Of a stretch of 64,000 bases of DNA, positions 38,501-46,639 are shown in pieces. The stretch is from Elmis aenea (lineage: Eukaryota > Arthropoda > Insecta > Coleoptera > Elmidae): positions 11,122,544-11,186,543 of the forward strand of contig OX393582.1 in NCBI GenBank assembly GCA_947652605.1. Reading direction: 5' to 3'. The notes beneath the pieces were generated by a model that had not been told where the DNA came from, made no database searches, and was given only the letters and a program-made list of their open reading frames with translations. The position numbers were made by a program, and so were the translations under genes. Every line of letters starts with the position of its first letter. Positions within the stretch are counted from its first letter, which is position 1.

Positions 38501-41500
38501 GAAACGGCCTTATTTTACAAGTGTTTACCGTACAAAACTCTTGTTCATACACGTAAGAAAAATATTCCCGGGAGAAAAATATCTAAGCAACGAGTTAGGT
38601 ACTATTATACCGTGTGCTAATTCCACCGACAATCATAAATTGAACTTATGGTCTTAGGTAAATTATATAAAGCCAAAAGATTTTAGTAATTTCACCTACC
38701 AGTTTATTATATTATTATACAGCGTCATTCAAAAAGTCTGCAACAAATGGAAAAAAATTTATTATTAATTTCTCAAAAAAATGTATTCCTGATAAAAGTT
38801 GGTGCATGGTCTAAAATTAAATTAAGGGCAAAAAAAGTTTGATAAAAAGTCATAGAACACTGTAGATTTTACCGATTTTTGAAATATTTGTAAGTGTAAA
38901 GGGCCCTTATTTTAAGAGTTAAAAAAAATGTGTAGGAAAAAAGTTATGTAGAATCCAAAAATAAGTCTAGATTTAAATTTTGACAGTCAAATACAAATTT
39001 TTATTTTTTAAGAAATTTTAACATTCAAAAAGTCTGCAACAAATGGAAAAGTTTTTTATTATCGATTTTTCTGAAAATTTCATTCCTAATGAAGTTGGTA
39101 TATGGTCTAAATCTAATTTTAAGATGAAAAGAAATTAATAAAAAGTCATATGACACTAGATTTAATGGTTTTTGATTTTTTGAATGTTAAAATTTCGTAA
39201 AAAATAAAAATTAGAATTCAACCCTCAGAATTTAAATCTAGTTCGGTTTTTAGATTCTTAATAACTTTTTTCGATAAAAATAAAATTTTCCATTTGTTGC
39301 AGACTTTTTGAATGTTAAAATTTCTTAAAAAATAAAAATTGAAATTTGACCGTCAAAATTTAAATCTAGCCTTATTTTGGGATTTTTAAAAACTCTGTCT
39401 ATAATTTTTTGTGTATCTCTTAAAATATTTCAAAAGTCACTAATATCTAGTGTCATATGATTTTTTATTGAACTTTTTTCATCTTAAAATTATTTTTAGA
39501 CCATGCACCAACTTTTATCAAAAATACAATTTTCTGAGAAAAAAATAATAAAAAACTTTTCCATTCGTTGCCGACTTTTTGAATGACGCTGTATATTAAT
39601 AATCTCCTAAAAATAAAATGATTGTTAAAAAATCTATTGTTAATCTAGATTTCACACGATATTTTACTGCCCTTTTAAATAACCTAAATGTTAAAAAAAA
39701 AACTGAAAGTGCTGTATCACTCAAAATTTTCGTAAAAATGTAAATATTTTGAAAACTGTTGACTTTAGACCCATATAACCTTTTACATTTATTAAAGTAA
39801 ACTTTAAGACAAATTCAAAAATGTAAAAAATATACAGATGTTCTATTCAAAATTTCAAAGTTTGAGTCCGTTTCGGGTTGAACCGGAAGTCGCATTGCAA
39901 CCTTAATATTTCCATCGAATCCGAAAAATACCATAACGCTTAGATACAAACTTTCATTGTTATATCTGCAATAGTATTTTAGATATTTGTATTTTTAACT
40001 GTCACACTGACAGTTGCTTATATGGTGTACTTTGATACGATAGTTGCTTATATCAAGTGTTGCTTATAACGCGAGTTGCTTATATCGTGGGTTGCTTATA
40101 ACGCGAGCTCACTGTATTTTTATTCTTAATAAATTAAGCTTAGCTCTCGTACTGCCATTAAGTACAGTTAAAATTGCCTGTTTTTTTCTTATCGTGCTAT
40201 TTTCCGATCATTGCCTACGAGATAGCCGTTTTATTACTTTACCATTGTATAAACTGCTCTTTTGCACAACAAGATTATGCTATGCACTTTGCTCGGAGGC
40301 GAATAAAACTAATCCACAAAAATCCCTAAATGAACACCATGTGCTGCAATCGCAGCTAAAAGAATACACTTGTGAGCTCCTGTGATTGAAAGTATCATTT
40401 AGTAAATTGGATTACCAGGGAGAGAACTGTCTAATCCTCGCCATTCGGTTGCTTTAATTTTAGTATTTATTATTTAACTAACCTCAATTAACAAATGAAA
40501 CCTAGACATTGACACAATGAGAAAATTTTGCAATGAACTGGATGTAACATACTAAGAAAAGAAAAGAAGGATGCGATATTGGAAATTGGAAAATAGTAAA
40601 AATATGTTTTTGAAGAGTCTCAACCCGTTAAGTACCAGCGTTCTATTTATAGGACAGTGTGTAATTTTTTTTTTTCAATTATTCAAATATCTCAGAATAT
40701 GTTATAACTTGGAAAGTAACATCTTTAACCATCAACAATGTAAAAAATATTTTTTTGGTACTTTTTTACTCAAAATAAAAAAAAAAATATTAAAAAAAAA
40801 AAAGTTAAAATAACTAAAATATTTTGGTACTTATTGGGTTAAAATACTTTATTTAAGGAATAATTCATCTAAGTTAATTAAACCTGTATCTTTTATAATA
40901 AGCGAAATCCCCATGCTGGAAATGTAATCTGGGACACCCTGTATAAATTGGCACTAACGTTTTAGATCATTACATTTTCAATGCAAACTTCAATCAAGTT
41001 AAATTTCCTAATAAGTGTCTTAAATTTACTAACTTACAAGAAACAACAAAACATGTGTAAGAAATAACCAAAAATAAAAATCCCAAATTTTTTAAAATAC
41101 GAATAAATACGTAAAACTGTAGAATAATTTTGACGACCATTTCTGATTTCATGGCACACTATAATACAAGAGCAAGAGGTACACTTAAAAACATTTTTTT
41201 CCAATACTACATTGAAATAAAGATAAAACTGACGACATAGCTCTATGAAGCTAAATGTAGCAGAAGGTAGATTGAAACAATCCAATATTATTCCAAATAT
41301 TTTTCTTGGCGAATATTTGGGGCTTAACTATTCGACTCATTAGACAGGACAATTTATTTACAATGATCACCACAAAAAAAAATGGACGGAAATACCTACA
41401 GCCTACACACCTCATTAAATTTATCTCTGTTTTTTTTATCCTTCTGTAATTTAGGCAAGAATGTTTAATATTTTTGGGCTGGTAGTTTGCTGACAAGAAA

Positions 41501-43441
41501 TGTAAATTTTATTTTAATTACATAAATCATCAAGGATCGTATCAAAAACATGTAGATACCTAATATTTTACAAAAATAATGTTAAGTATTAGGAACGCAA
41601 AAGATAATCGAATTTGTTGTACTAATTTGATCGTTATGTATAACTTAGGACAAACAAGCACCAAACAATGACCAAGAAATAATAAAAAGGGCGGCTTGGA
41701 AAATAAAGGTGCGGGAAAATGACAAACTGCCTCAGAAAAACCTTTTGTAAAGGTTTTTTTCATTTCAACTTCTGAGTAATTGCGAAGGAAACGAATTGTT
41801 ATTGGATTTACAAACCATTATTTATAACTTCACACCATTGCCGCATTGTTAAAACGGAAACGCATGCAAATAACTGAATAATAATTAATGTAGGTAATCG
41901 TTATGCTTATTTATGGCAAAATTAGAATACATGAAGGATTTAAAATTCAAATTGATCGAATGCAATTTTGTACATAACATTCTGTGTGTTTAAAAAAAAG
42001 CCACAATTTTGAGGGTGCGTGAAGTTGGCACGCCAGCCATTGGTGAAAATTTTAAAATTAGTTTCAACTTTTAGCGCCCTGTATGCACCCAAATGCGCTA
42101 TAAAAAATTGAATTTTGCTCAACGGGTTACCGAGATATAGCTAATTAACTAAGTGGAGTGTCAACTTGACGCTGGCATGCCAACTATTTCCAAAAATTCT
42201 GAAATTCGTCTAATCCCTTAGCACCCAATATGCACCCCAATTTTTTTTAAATTATTCTTGCTAGTTGCCGAGCTATGAACAATTAATTGATTAATTAAGT
42301 GGCGTGCAACTTCACGCTGGCACGCCAATTATTGTCAAAAATTCTCAAATTCGTCTTATCCTTTAACGCCCAATATGCGCTCAAATGCACCCCAATTTTT
42401 TTTAAAATTATTTTGCTAGTTGCCGAGTTATGATCAATTAATTAATTAAGTGTACCTATTCAAAATTATTAAAATTGCTACTGGTCAAGAAATGAAAACC
42501 TATTACTGGTTTATTATGTTTACAAGAGATTTTTGATTTGTTTTTTAGTAAATAAATTTTACTTGGGGCCCATCTAAAGTTTTTCCCCCGGGCCCGGCGA
42601 CGTCCCTCGTCGCCACTGTAAGTATTCTAGAACGTTTTACCATAAACAGTTTGTGTCTGAATTTAAAATGTACGAAATGTACATTATAAGAGTTATAAGC
42701 GCTTACTTGGAACAGACAGTGTAGTTATAAAAAAATCTCGCGAATGTTTAGCACAAATTTCATTTAGATTATTGATTAATCAAGACGTAGCGTCGTCAGA
42801 ATTCTTTATCTGTAAATTTTTCGTTGCAGACATGTTGAATATTCAAGTCGCATGTGCCGAGTTTCGTTTTTGTTACATTTGAAATGCACGTAAAGAGAAT
42901 CAACTTACCGAAGACTAACATGCTTTTGGTTTTTTCGTCCTCGCTGCCAAATGTCTCCACGTGACAAGTGTAATCTCCCGAGAGATCAGGTCCGGGCTTA
43001 AGAATGTGTAGAGCTCTGTGGACGCTGTTTGCATCCAAACTCGCTGTATATTCTAAATTCAAGCGGCCTTTCAGCGCTCCAAGCTCCTGGGGCTTATTGC
43101 TACCTTCAAATATAAAACAAGAAGTAGAAACTTTACAAGTACTCTACAAGAATTACACAGGGATTATTACAAAACTACTTAGACAATCTTAATAACATGT
43201 AAAGAGAAGAAGTAATTAAAATCTTATTATTATTTACCTGGAATCCATTGGTAAACCAATTTTTTGCTGCCACTAAATTTTAGGAACCACCACTTTACCA
43301 CTAGACCTATATTTCTTTGGTTTTGCACGTCAGCATCTTCTAACGTAAAGTCACAATCTAGCACTACCGGGTCGCCGTGTTGTGTCACTTCTGGCACCTG
43401 GAGATCGTTAATTTTCACCATTTCACCTAAATCCAATGTCA
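14502..43441 (-). CDS. Two-Ig-domain cell-surface/secreted protein, partial (4 internal exons)
   Basis: Minus-strand exons 43441-43238, 43103-42909, 23303-23183, 14665-14502 (684 nt, 228 aa), with phases 1-1-2-1 and GT-AG borders that join without a break. Ig domain 1 (V-like) has Cys in VVLDCDF, Trp in VVKWWF and the DLSGDYTCHV signature. Ig domain 2 spans VQCSADGVYPKP (exon 3) and DPEEFSCEL (exon 4), with an N-glycosylation site in ANYTV. The fold places it with insect beaten-path-like or related two-Ig adhesion proteins; I cannot name the gene. Introns are 134 bp, 19.6 kb and 8.5 kb and hold LINE, hAT, piggyBac and foldback insertions. Missing: the signal-peptide exon (weak candidate at 47026-47062) and everything after LYSG, probably a membrane anchor. 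Confidence 0.82.
14666..15305. other. Intronic AT-rich segment
   Basis: Intron 3 of the Ig gene next to its exon 4. No coding or bounded repeat recognised before the foldback at 15306. Confidence 0.4.
15306..16994. repeat. Long foldback element, 1.69 kb, arms about 660 bp
   Basis: Left arm 15306-15968 and right arm 16332-16994 are near-perfect inverted copies; landmarks are ACAGGGTGT at the left end, ACACCCTGT at the right, and TATCACCGCGAATATTTTAA in opposite orientations. The loop is about 360 bp. The apparent small ORFs inside are low-complexity by-products. Confidence 0.88.
16995..17223 (+). mobile_element. Helitron-like non-autonomous repeat, copy 1
   Basis: Begins TATATATATAAAAGAGCTTG followed by GTTT repeats. 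Ends with a CCCGTGCAACGCCGGG hairpin and GCTAG before T, as expected of a Helitron/Helentron 3' end. An inverted longer copy is at 33576-33893. It abuts the foldback end directly. Confidence 0.55.
17234..17400. repeat. Fragment of the 38.7-kb foldback family
   Basis: Starts ACAGCGCCATTCAAAAAGTA and follows the terminal part of 38719-39592 for about 130 bases. Confidence 0.55.
17400..18460 (+). pseudogene. Decayed LINE reverse transcriptase
   Basis: Broken frames contain LMYADDLV (catalytic motif, about 17478), ECEYLGVTPRA, KLYNIKIWPAVTYCFGS and KEVLGLPKNACNTF in the order of RT thumb and post-RT regions. Many stops and frameshifts. The 3' side runs into TTTAGTTA repeats at 18465-18497. A different family from its downstream neighbour. 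Confidence 0.65.
18500..19725 (+). pseudogene. 5'-truncated non-LTR retrotransposon (CR1/Jockey-like) RT
   Basis: One frame runs from 18500 to 19642, interrupted only by TAG at 19454-19456. It starts TNWRDEIEND, has VFVDLKRAF (RT motif A), GVPQGSVLGP and the catalytic FADD motif, then KYLGV, and finishes with YYKGLKLFNQLP. The 3' UTR has AATAAA and ends in (ATT)n at 19708-19725, which fits a LINE tail. Only the RT core and C-terminus survive; endonuclease and ORF1 are gone. A sibling on the other strand is at 28860-29905. One stop and otherwise open frame imply a fairly recent insertion. Confidence 0.85.
19726..20293. other. Intronic segment without recognised feature
   Basis: Mixed-composition sequence within the 8.5-kb Ig-gene intron. 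No ORF or repeat boundary seen. Confidence 0.4.
20302..20760. mobile_element. hAT MITE rich in AACCGGTT
   Basis: Ends CAGGGCATGAAACCGG and CGGTTTCTAGCCCTG. Exact 8-bp duplication ATTTTAGC at 20294-20301 and 20761-20768. The body consists largely of AACCGGTTTT repeats in both orientations. Non-coding. Confidence 0.88.
20930..22860 (+). pseudogene. Decayed Jockey-clade LINE RT
   Basis: Frames from about 20935 (YPKEIRELIKEKLKARNRW) pass through SYRPISLLPIISKLFEK, HQFGFRDKHST, FLDVAKAFDK, GVSQGSVLGP, then KYLGLNLDVKLKWKEH and the Jockey C-terminal signature NTPWYVQNS...VQEEI, ending with a stop near 22700. Several frameshifts and stops. The catalytic FADD reads FADV at about 22037, so it would be dead even if open. 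5' end missing. Confidence 0.82.
23830..24046 (+). pseudogene. piggyBac transposase C-terminal Cys-rich domain, frameshifted
   Basis: Frames read KKIPNTRRKG, then RRCAACG in one frame and TTRICSRCDVPLHDNCF in the next. These are the CxxC...CxxC.VPLH..C metal-binding domain at the C-terminus of piggyBac transposases. A shift in the poly-A of GGGGAAAAAC separates the halves. No TIR/TTAA ends found. Confidence 0.75.
24047..25054. other. Intronic segment without recognised gene
   Basis: Part of the 19.6-kb Ig-gene intron. Short open frames only. The stretch about 24590-24860 is more GC-balanced and may be decayed coding DNA, but I could not identify it. Confidence 0.35.
25101..25670 (+). mobile_element. 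piggyBac-derived non-autonomous element, 570 bp
   Basis: TIRs CCTTTAAGTAGTCGC and (inverted) CCTTTAACTAGTCGC; TTAA duplications at 25097-25100 and 25671-25674. GCGCC-rich subterminal palindromes at both ends. Keeps the 3' end of a transposase ORF. Confidence 0.9.
25175..25423 (+). pseudogene. piggyBac transposase C-terminal Cys-rich domain
   Basis: The terminal 50 codons (from 25271) end TGA and show C-x11-C...C-x2-C-x4-C-x2-H-x5-C-x2-C (QICSQCHKNICSEH, LCSEC), the RING/PHD-like zinc domain by which piggyBac transposases bind their ends. The catalytic DDD core is deleted. Confidence 0.8.
25770..26160 (-). pseudogene. Jockey-clade LINE, 3' fragment
   Basis: Open antisense frame starting MYWMIGRQSQL, with KPIWSYGIQLWG and the NAPWYVPN...VKEEI signature of the Jockey C-terminus. 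Related to 20930-22860 but distinct. 5' truncated within the RT thumb. Confidence 0.8.
26250..26375. repeat. Dispersed repeat fragment (CCCCATGCTGGAAATGTAAT family)
   Basis: The stretch with GAGATCCCCATGCTGGAAATG recurs at 40845-40945, there ending CACCCTGTAT; the first half (ATAAGAGATACAGG) recurs inverted at about 50960-51060. Confidence 0.6.
26376..27056. other. Intronic segment without recognised feature
   Basis: No ORF of interest and no bounded repeat seen. Confidence 0.35.
27059..28002. mobile_element. TA-flanked MITE (GGGGAGAC ends), 944 bp
   Basis: TIRs GGGGAGACTGGGAATGAAAG and (inverted) GGGGAGACCGGGGGTGAAAT, each next to TA, suggesting Tc1/mariner-type integration. No transposase recognised. 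Confidence 0.75.
28003..28859. other. Intronic segment without recognised feature
   Basis: Less AT-rich than its surroundings but no protein, RNA gene or repeat border was identified. Confidence 0.35.
28860..29905 (-). pseudogene. Decayed CR1/Jockey-like LINE RT, antisense
   Basis: Broken minus-strand frames carry GPVLFQIINESLRNGIFPNT, VVFSDLKRAFETIDRRRLL, a FADDTLIF catalytic motif near 29455, KYLGIL and FEYCPSILF. Motif order and wording match 18500-19725, so the two are siblings in opposite orientation. Between NTWKHA and the DLKRAF block the usual RPIS...GF region is missing, an internal deletion. Confidence 0.78.
29906..31645. other. Intronic segment with faint repeat traces
   Basis: Around 29930-30180 there is a charged frame with GRPRNTDKRK like LINE C-termini. 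Around 30270-30340 a CCACTGG...GTGGACCACACCTTAAG stretch resembles a hAT terminal segment. Nothing else recognised. Confidence 0.3.
31646..32300. repeat. Possible decayed element starting GGCCTGCCGCACACGG
   Basis: GGCCTGCCGCACACGG at about 31649 is typical of a DNA-transposon end, but no inverted partner was found. Moderately long frames on both strands (minus about 31702-32289) match no family I can name. Confidence 0.25.
32388..32990. repeat. Dispersed repeat Q, copy 1 (inverted relative to 43.6 kb)
   Basis: Closely matches the inverse of 43585-43953 plus 44409-44480, including ATAGGGTTAAGG, TTGTTTTCTTGTAACTG and AAGACATGCCAATAACTAC (allowing small differences). An AT dinucleotide tract lies at about 32678-32705. 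Confidence 0.75.
33314..34507. mobile_element. TA-flanked element (GAGTAAAGTGCCCTAATATG ends)
   Basis: TIRs of about 23 bp, GAGTAAAGTGCCCTAATATG and its perfect inverse, with TA at 33312-33313 and 34508-34509. TAATATGGAAT motifs recur internally. A Helitron-like repeat is nested at 33576-33893. No transposase recognised. Confidence 0.85.
33576..33893 (-). mobile_element. Helitron-like repeat, copy 2
   Basis: Inverse of 16995-17223 with an extra duplicated segment around CGCGAGTAGTCTGTGATTGA. On the minus strand it ends with a CCCGTGCAACACCGGG hairpin and GCTAG next to T. Confidence 0.55.
34526..34665. repeat. Fragments of repeat R and of the 9.4-kb repeat
   Basis: 34526-34602 matches the start of repeat R (CGCAAAAGTATGGAGACAGA); 34603-34665 is the inverse of part of 9415-9520. 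Confidence 0.5.
34740..35760. other. Intronic segment without recognised feature
   Basis: Apparently unique sequence inside the 19.6-kb intron. No gene seen. Confidence 0.35.
35764..36088. repeat. Tandem duplication, unit about 180 bp, two copies
   Basis: The block from CAGAAAAAAAGAATCACACG to AATTGATAGGGCATG occurs at 35767-35910 and again at 35946-36088 with few differences. Confidence 0.85.
36133..37691. mobile_element. hAT element containing a nested foldback
   Basis: Ends CAGAGGTTCCCAATCT and AGATTGGGAACGCCTG, with exact 8-bp duplication CACTATAA at 36125-36132 and 37692-37699. The foldback 36436-37348 lies inside. No transposase frame seen. Confidence 0.9.
36436..37348. repeat. Near-complete palindromic foldback, about 910 bp
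   Basis: The arms meet near the centre (about 36840-36900): GTAGGTTTTACGAGAACAAC in the right arm is the inverse of the same stretch in the left. The ends are ACAGCGTGTTTCTTAA and TTAAGAAACACCCTGC. Partial copies at 4060-4400 and 52795-53030. Confidence 0.85.
37700..38179. other. Intronic segment without recognised feature
   Basis: Nothing recognised between the hAT element and the Tigger relic. Confidence 0.35.
38435..38715 (+). pseudogene. Tigger/pogo DDE transposase fragment
   Basis: Frames contain VYRADETALFYKCLP (with the first catalytic Asp of DDE_1), KNIPGRKISKQRV, then after a frameshift CANSTDNHKLNL and KPKDFSNF, the expected continuation. It is cut by the foldback at 38719. N-terminal HTH domains and the remaining catalytic residues are missing. 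Confidence 0.8.
38719..39592. repeat. Foldback element with duplicated inner repeats
   Basis: Ends ACAGCGTCATTCAAAAAGTC and (inverted) ACAGCGTCATTCAAAAAGTC. Further inverted CAAAAAGTCTGCAACAAATG blocks at about 39026 and 39288. A fragment of the family is at 17234. Confidence 0.8.
39593..40000. repeat. Dispersed repeat R, inverted copy
   Basis: Inverse of 13144-13560 (landmarks GACTTTAGACCCATATAACC and TTGAACCGGAAGT). Nested in the Tigger relic. Confidence 0.7.
40113..42007. other. Intronic segment, one known repeat fragment
   Basis: Contains the CCCCATGCTGGAAATGTAAT repeat at 40845-40945 that ends CACCCTGTAT. Otherwise short AT-rich frames only. Confidence 0.35.
42008..42450. repeat. Minisatellite, about 148-bp unit, three diverged copies
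   Basis: The CTTCACGCTGGCACGCC-type motif recurs at about 42016, 42165 and 42312, each followed by AAAAATTCT.AAATTCGTCT, a 'CCCAATATGC' block and 'GTTGCCGAG.TATGA'. Non-coding, close to exon 2 of the Ig gene. Confidence 0.8.
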
Positions 43442-43584
43442 CTGCAACAAAAATATGATATTCATAAATTTTGTTCACGTGATTTTATCTATGTAACAAT
43501 TTCTTTGCATTATATAAACATAAACATTTATTTTTTCAGTTTTCTTTCCTATTTCATTAATACTGATTAGATAACTGCTATAGT

Positions 43585-44480
43585 TATTGCCCCCCCTAAG
43601 CAAAATTTCATATTGCAAGGGAGATAATTAATTTTTTGATATTTAAATATAAAAATTGAAATGTAGTGTAGACCAATAAACTTATTTTCATATTTAAAAT
43701 TCGATTTTGATGTATCATAAGATTTTAATGGTAGAAATAAATTATTTTTAAAAGGCTACGCTTTGTAGTTATTGGCATGTCTTTCGTAGTTATTGTCCTG
43801 CATGAACCAATTATTGTTATTCACAATAGTTGTTAACTCTTTTAAAAATTTCTCACAAAATAATATTTATTGTTTTCTTGTAACTGTGCATTTAAGATAT
43901 CATATAAAATAATCCTAATAAATAAATAGGGTTTAGGTAAACAAAATTTTATTTTAACCCTTGAAATGCTGAGTGGGGTCCTATAGGGACCTCAGAAAGT
44001 ATTTTTCTTTAATAACTTTGTAAGTAATTTTTTGTAAATTTTCATATTTCATGTATTTTCTCTTTTTTTCATTGTAGATGGTTTGTCTATTCTAAAAACT
44101 TTACCGTAATTTTATTTTTACATATAACCTACTATTTCTCGCGCAATAAGTCGGTTTGTAACGCTGACCGCACACGTGTTTCATGTTTTTACAGCCGTCC
44201 TGTGAGTCAGAAGAATTGCAATACCCCGTCGTACCCCGCTGCTGGGAGTGGACGACCTTTCAGAAAATGTTTATTTTATAATTATATCAATAAATACATA
44301 TATTTAACATATATATTTTGTTATTTTTAATTTTTTAACTTGGGGTCCCATGAAGACCCCACTTCGTTATTAGTGTTGTCAAAAAGTGTACAGCACTTCA
44401 AGGGTTAAAAAGTAAATTCTATTATAAACGTGTAGTTTACATGAAGACAAATAAGGTAACTAAATATATCATAGTTAATC
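43585..44480. repeat. Dispersed repeat Q, copy 2, interrupted
   Basis: Inverse of 32388-32990, split by the piggyBac MITE at 43958-44404. Upstream of the first identified Ig-gene exon on the minus strand. Confidence 0.75.
43958..44404. mobile_element. piggyBac MITE, 447 bp
   Basis: TIRs CCCTTGAAATGCTG and (inverted) CCCTTGAAGTGCTG; TTAA at 43954-43957 and 44405-44408. Subterminal GGGGTCC/GGACC palindromes. The uninterrupted site exists in the other copy of repeat Q (about 32465-32475). Confidence 0.9.
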
Positions 44481-44529
44481 GCTATAAAAAATAAATTTTT
44501 TATTTCAAAAAGTTTCAGTCTTACGTTTT

Positions 44530-45140
44530 CCTTCTTCTTTCTTCTTTACACAGTCTTTTATTGACATGTTTCACATGTGAATGCTCTATCCGAATTTGTT
44601 TTGTATTTGAATATACATCTCAGGTGATATTTTTTGAAACATATGTGACATTTTATTCCAAAATTGTTGCTATTAATATTATAGCAACAAGTAAAATATA
44701 AACCAAATGCAACTTTGTTTTATAAAAATTCGTTTTGAATATTGTCTTCATTAGGTTGTTCCTCAATCTCTTGGTCAATATTAACATTTTTAAACAAATC
44801 TTTAAACTGAACTTCTTTGTTCTTTTCTTTGGTTACTTCAATATTTTTACTTTTATTACTTAATTTAGTTATTAGCAATTTTAAATGATCACTTATTAGC
44901 ACGTTTGATACTATTTGAACTGTGTTTGATTTTTTAAAAGTAATTTTAGTTTTTTATTCTTTTCTTATCTTAATGCTATGGACGAATTCCGCGACAAGAA
45001 TGACTTAAAGCATCCTCTTTCAGGGGTATTGTTTTTGAACAAGGTTTCTCTTTTGAAATCCTCTAGAAACTGTTAAACAAATAGCTTTATATCGTCAAAT
45101 CGTTTGCGATTATTTTTTTTTTGGCTTTGTTTAAGCCAGG
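44530..45140 (-). pseudogene. Decayed transposase with C-terminal PHD-like finger (pogo-like?)
   Basis: Minus-strand relics in order: RGCFKSFLSRNSSIALR (about 45030-44980), like the HTH region of CENP-B/pogo proteins; an acidic linker (44902-44720); then a frame ending KCHICFKKYHLRCI and FTCETCQ before a stop near 44566, a CxxC-HxxC-CxxC PHD-type half. The join is broken and the DDE core is not visible. Family assignment tentative. Confidence 0.45.
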
Positions 45141-45575
45141 CCACAATATTATAGTGTCTTCGGAATGAGTCAGTACTAGGGATTCTGTCCCGGGACTGTC
45201 CCGGGACGTAAGTCCCGGGAATTCCCGGGACTTTCTTAGTCTCGAGTCCCGGGACATTTAGTTCGAGACTCGAGTATAAGTGACATTAGGCTGGGCATTT
45301 GTCATAGCATAATTCCAAGGCACTACAGATTTTTGTCAAAACGCGTTTTTTAATTGCTTAATTTTTAGTTATTGGAAAACGAAAAAGTAATATTGATTAC
45401 AATTATGGATACAGAATTTTTTTCTCTACAAAAAACGTATTTGCACTTTTTTTCTAAAATAATTAGGGGAGCAAGAATACGACTTTTAAAATTTTACCAT
45501 TGAAATTGCTATGTTGCGTGATCCGAGTCTACACCCTGTATATTTTATTTACTGTGGATTAAAGACTACATTAAA

Positions 45576-45613
<38 letters not shown>
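45576..45613. repeat. (AAT)n microsatellite
   Basis: About twelve uninterrupted AAT/ATA units inside the hAT element. Confidence 0.9.
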
Positions 45614-45617
<4 letters not shown>

Positions 45618-45773
45618 ATACTTTATTCATAAAATAAATGCTTCAAAAACAAAATCCGTGAATATGGTTTAATTTAAAAAAAATATATATTATAAGTTAG
45701 CCGCGTTCTGTCAACTGTCACAACCGATTCACGATTACGATAAGTTCAAAGAAGCAATTTTAAGTATGTAGCC

Positions 45774-46025
45774 GACCGAGCTCGGTGGCCGGTTGGTATG
45801 CAACCTAGCGAGTAAAGTCGGGAGACGTGGGTTCGAATCCCGCGGCCGTCTGTCATCGTAGGGATTTCAGGTGGTTTCCCCTACCTACTATAGGCAAATG
45901 CTGTGACAGTACTTCCACCTACCCTCTACCCTTACTCACCTAATCCTAGTTCCCTTCTCTTCCACTTCGGTGATTAGCCATAGCAGCAAAAACATGCCGA
46001 AGTAAAATAAAATCAGTAAAAAAAA
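45774..46025 (+). mobile_element. tRNA-derived SINE, 252 bp
   Basis: Pol III A-box-like TGGCCGGTTGG (45786-45796) and perfect B box GGTTCGAATCC (45830-45840) in a tRNA-like head, a unique body, and a short poly-A tail. Flanked by the 12-bp duplication AAGTATGTAGCC (45762-45773, 46026-46037). Intact-looking and nested in a hAT element. Confidence 0.93.
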
Positions 46026-46639
46026 AAGTATGTAGCCTGTGCTTTAGGAAACAATGTCACTGTGTAGAAATAATTTATTTTTGACTGTGAAAATAGCTGT
46101 TGAATTTTGAGTATATGAATATTGCATCATATTTCTTGCAATTTATGAAATCTTCCGTCATTTTTGACGGGTTATACCACCATTTTCTAGTACATAAATA
46201 AAATTCGCAAAAGTCTCGAAGTCCCGGAAATTCCCGGGACTTTGATAAAAAAAGTCTCGAGTCCCGGGACTTAAAAAATTGTCGAGACTCAGAATCCCTA
46301 GTCAGTACTGAGGAAGGATCACGGCGTTCGGACAGGCGGAACTGTAATATGGCCCTAGCCTAGGAATACTATACATCTTTGAAGCTTCTCGTTTAGATAT
46401 TCTATTTTTCACAGCCTCTTATGCTTATTCTATGTCGTTACTATTATGATTTATAAAACAATGCTATATTTGCTTCAAAAACCACTCGTTTTACTAAACA
46501 AAATGCTTTGGGTTTAATTTATGGTTTGTATTTTATCCCTAGCTGTAGAAATGTTAGTTTTGTAAAACTTTTAAATAAATTTTAAGAATTTTTACCTGAT
46601 GACATGTGCAATATGTGAAAATATAGCAAAACCGTAAGA

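Larger units (their letters stand above)
38180..40112 (+). mobile_element. Tigger/pogo element relic with two nested insertions
   Basis: The right end reads (inverted) CAGTGAGCTCGCGTTATAAG next to TA; the left end at 38180 is a mutated version (CTGTGAGCTCGCGTTTATAA). GTTGCTTATA motifs recur inside both ends. This resembles Tigger TIRs, and the coding relic agrees. A foldback (38719-39592) and repeat R (39593-40000) are inserted. Confidence 0.82.
45177..46300. mobile_element. hAT element with TCCCGGGA repeats, containing a SINE
   Basis: Perfect 11-bp TIR TAGGGATTCTG, exact 8-bp duplication GTCAGTAC at 45169-45176 and 46301-46308. Subterminal arrays of GTCCCGGGAC/TCTCGAGTCC motifs at both ends. 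Non-coding. Carries an (ATA)n tract and a SINE. It splits the transposase relic on the minus strand. Confidence 0.92.

Noticed and set aside
45774..45850. Functional tRNA gene
   Set aside because: The A and B boxes belong to a SINE with poly-A tail and 12-bp target duplication; no proper acceptor stem closes the head.
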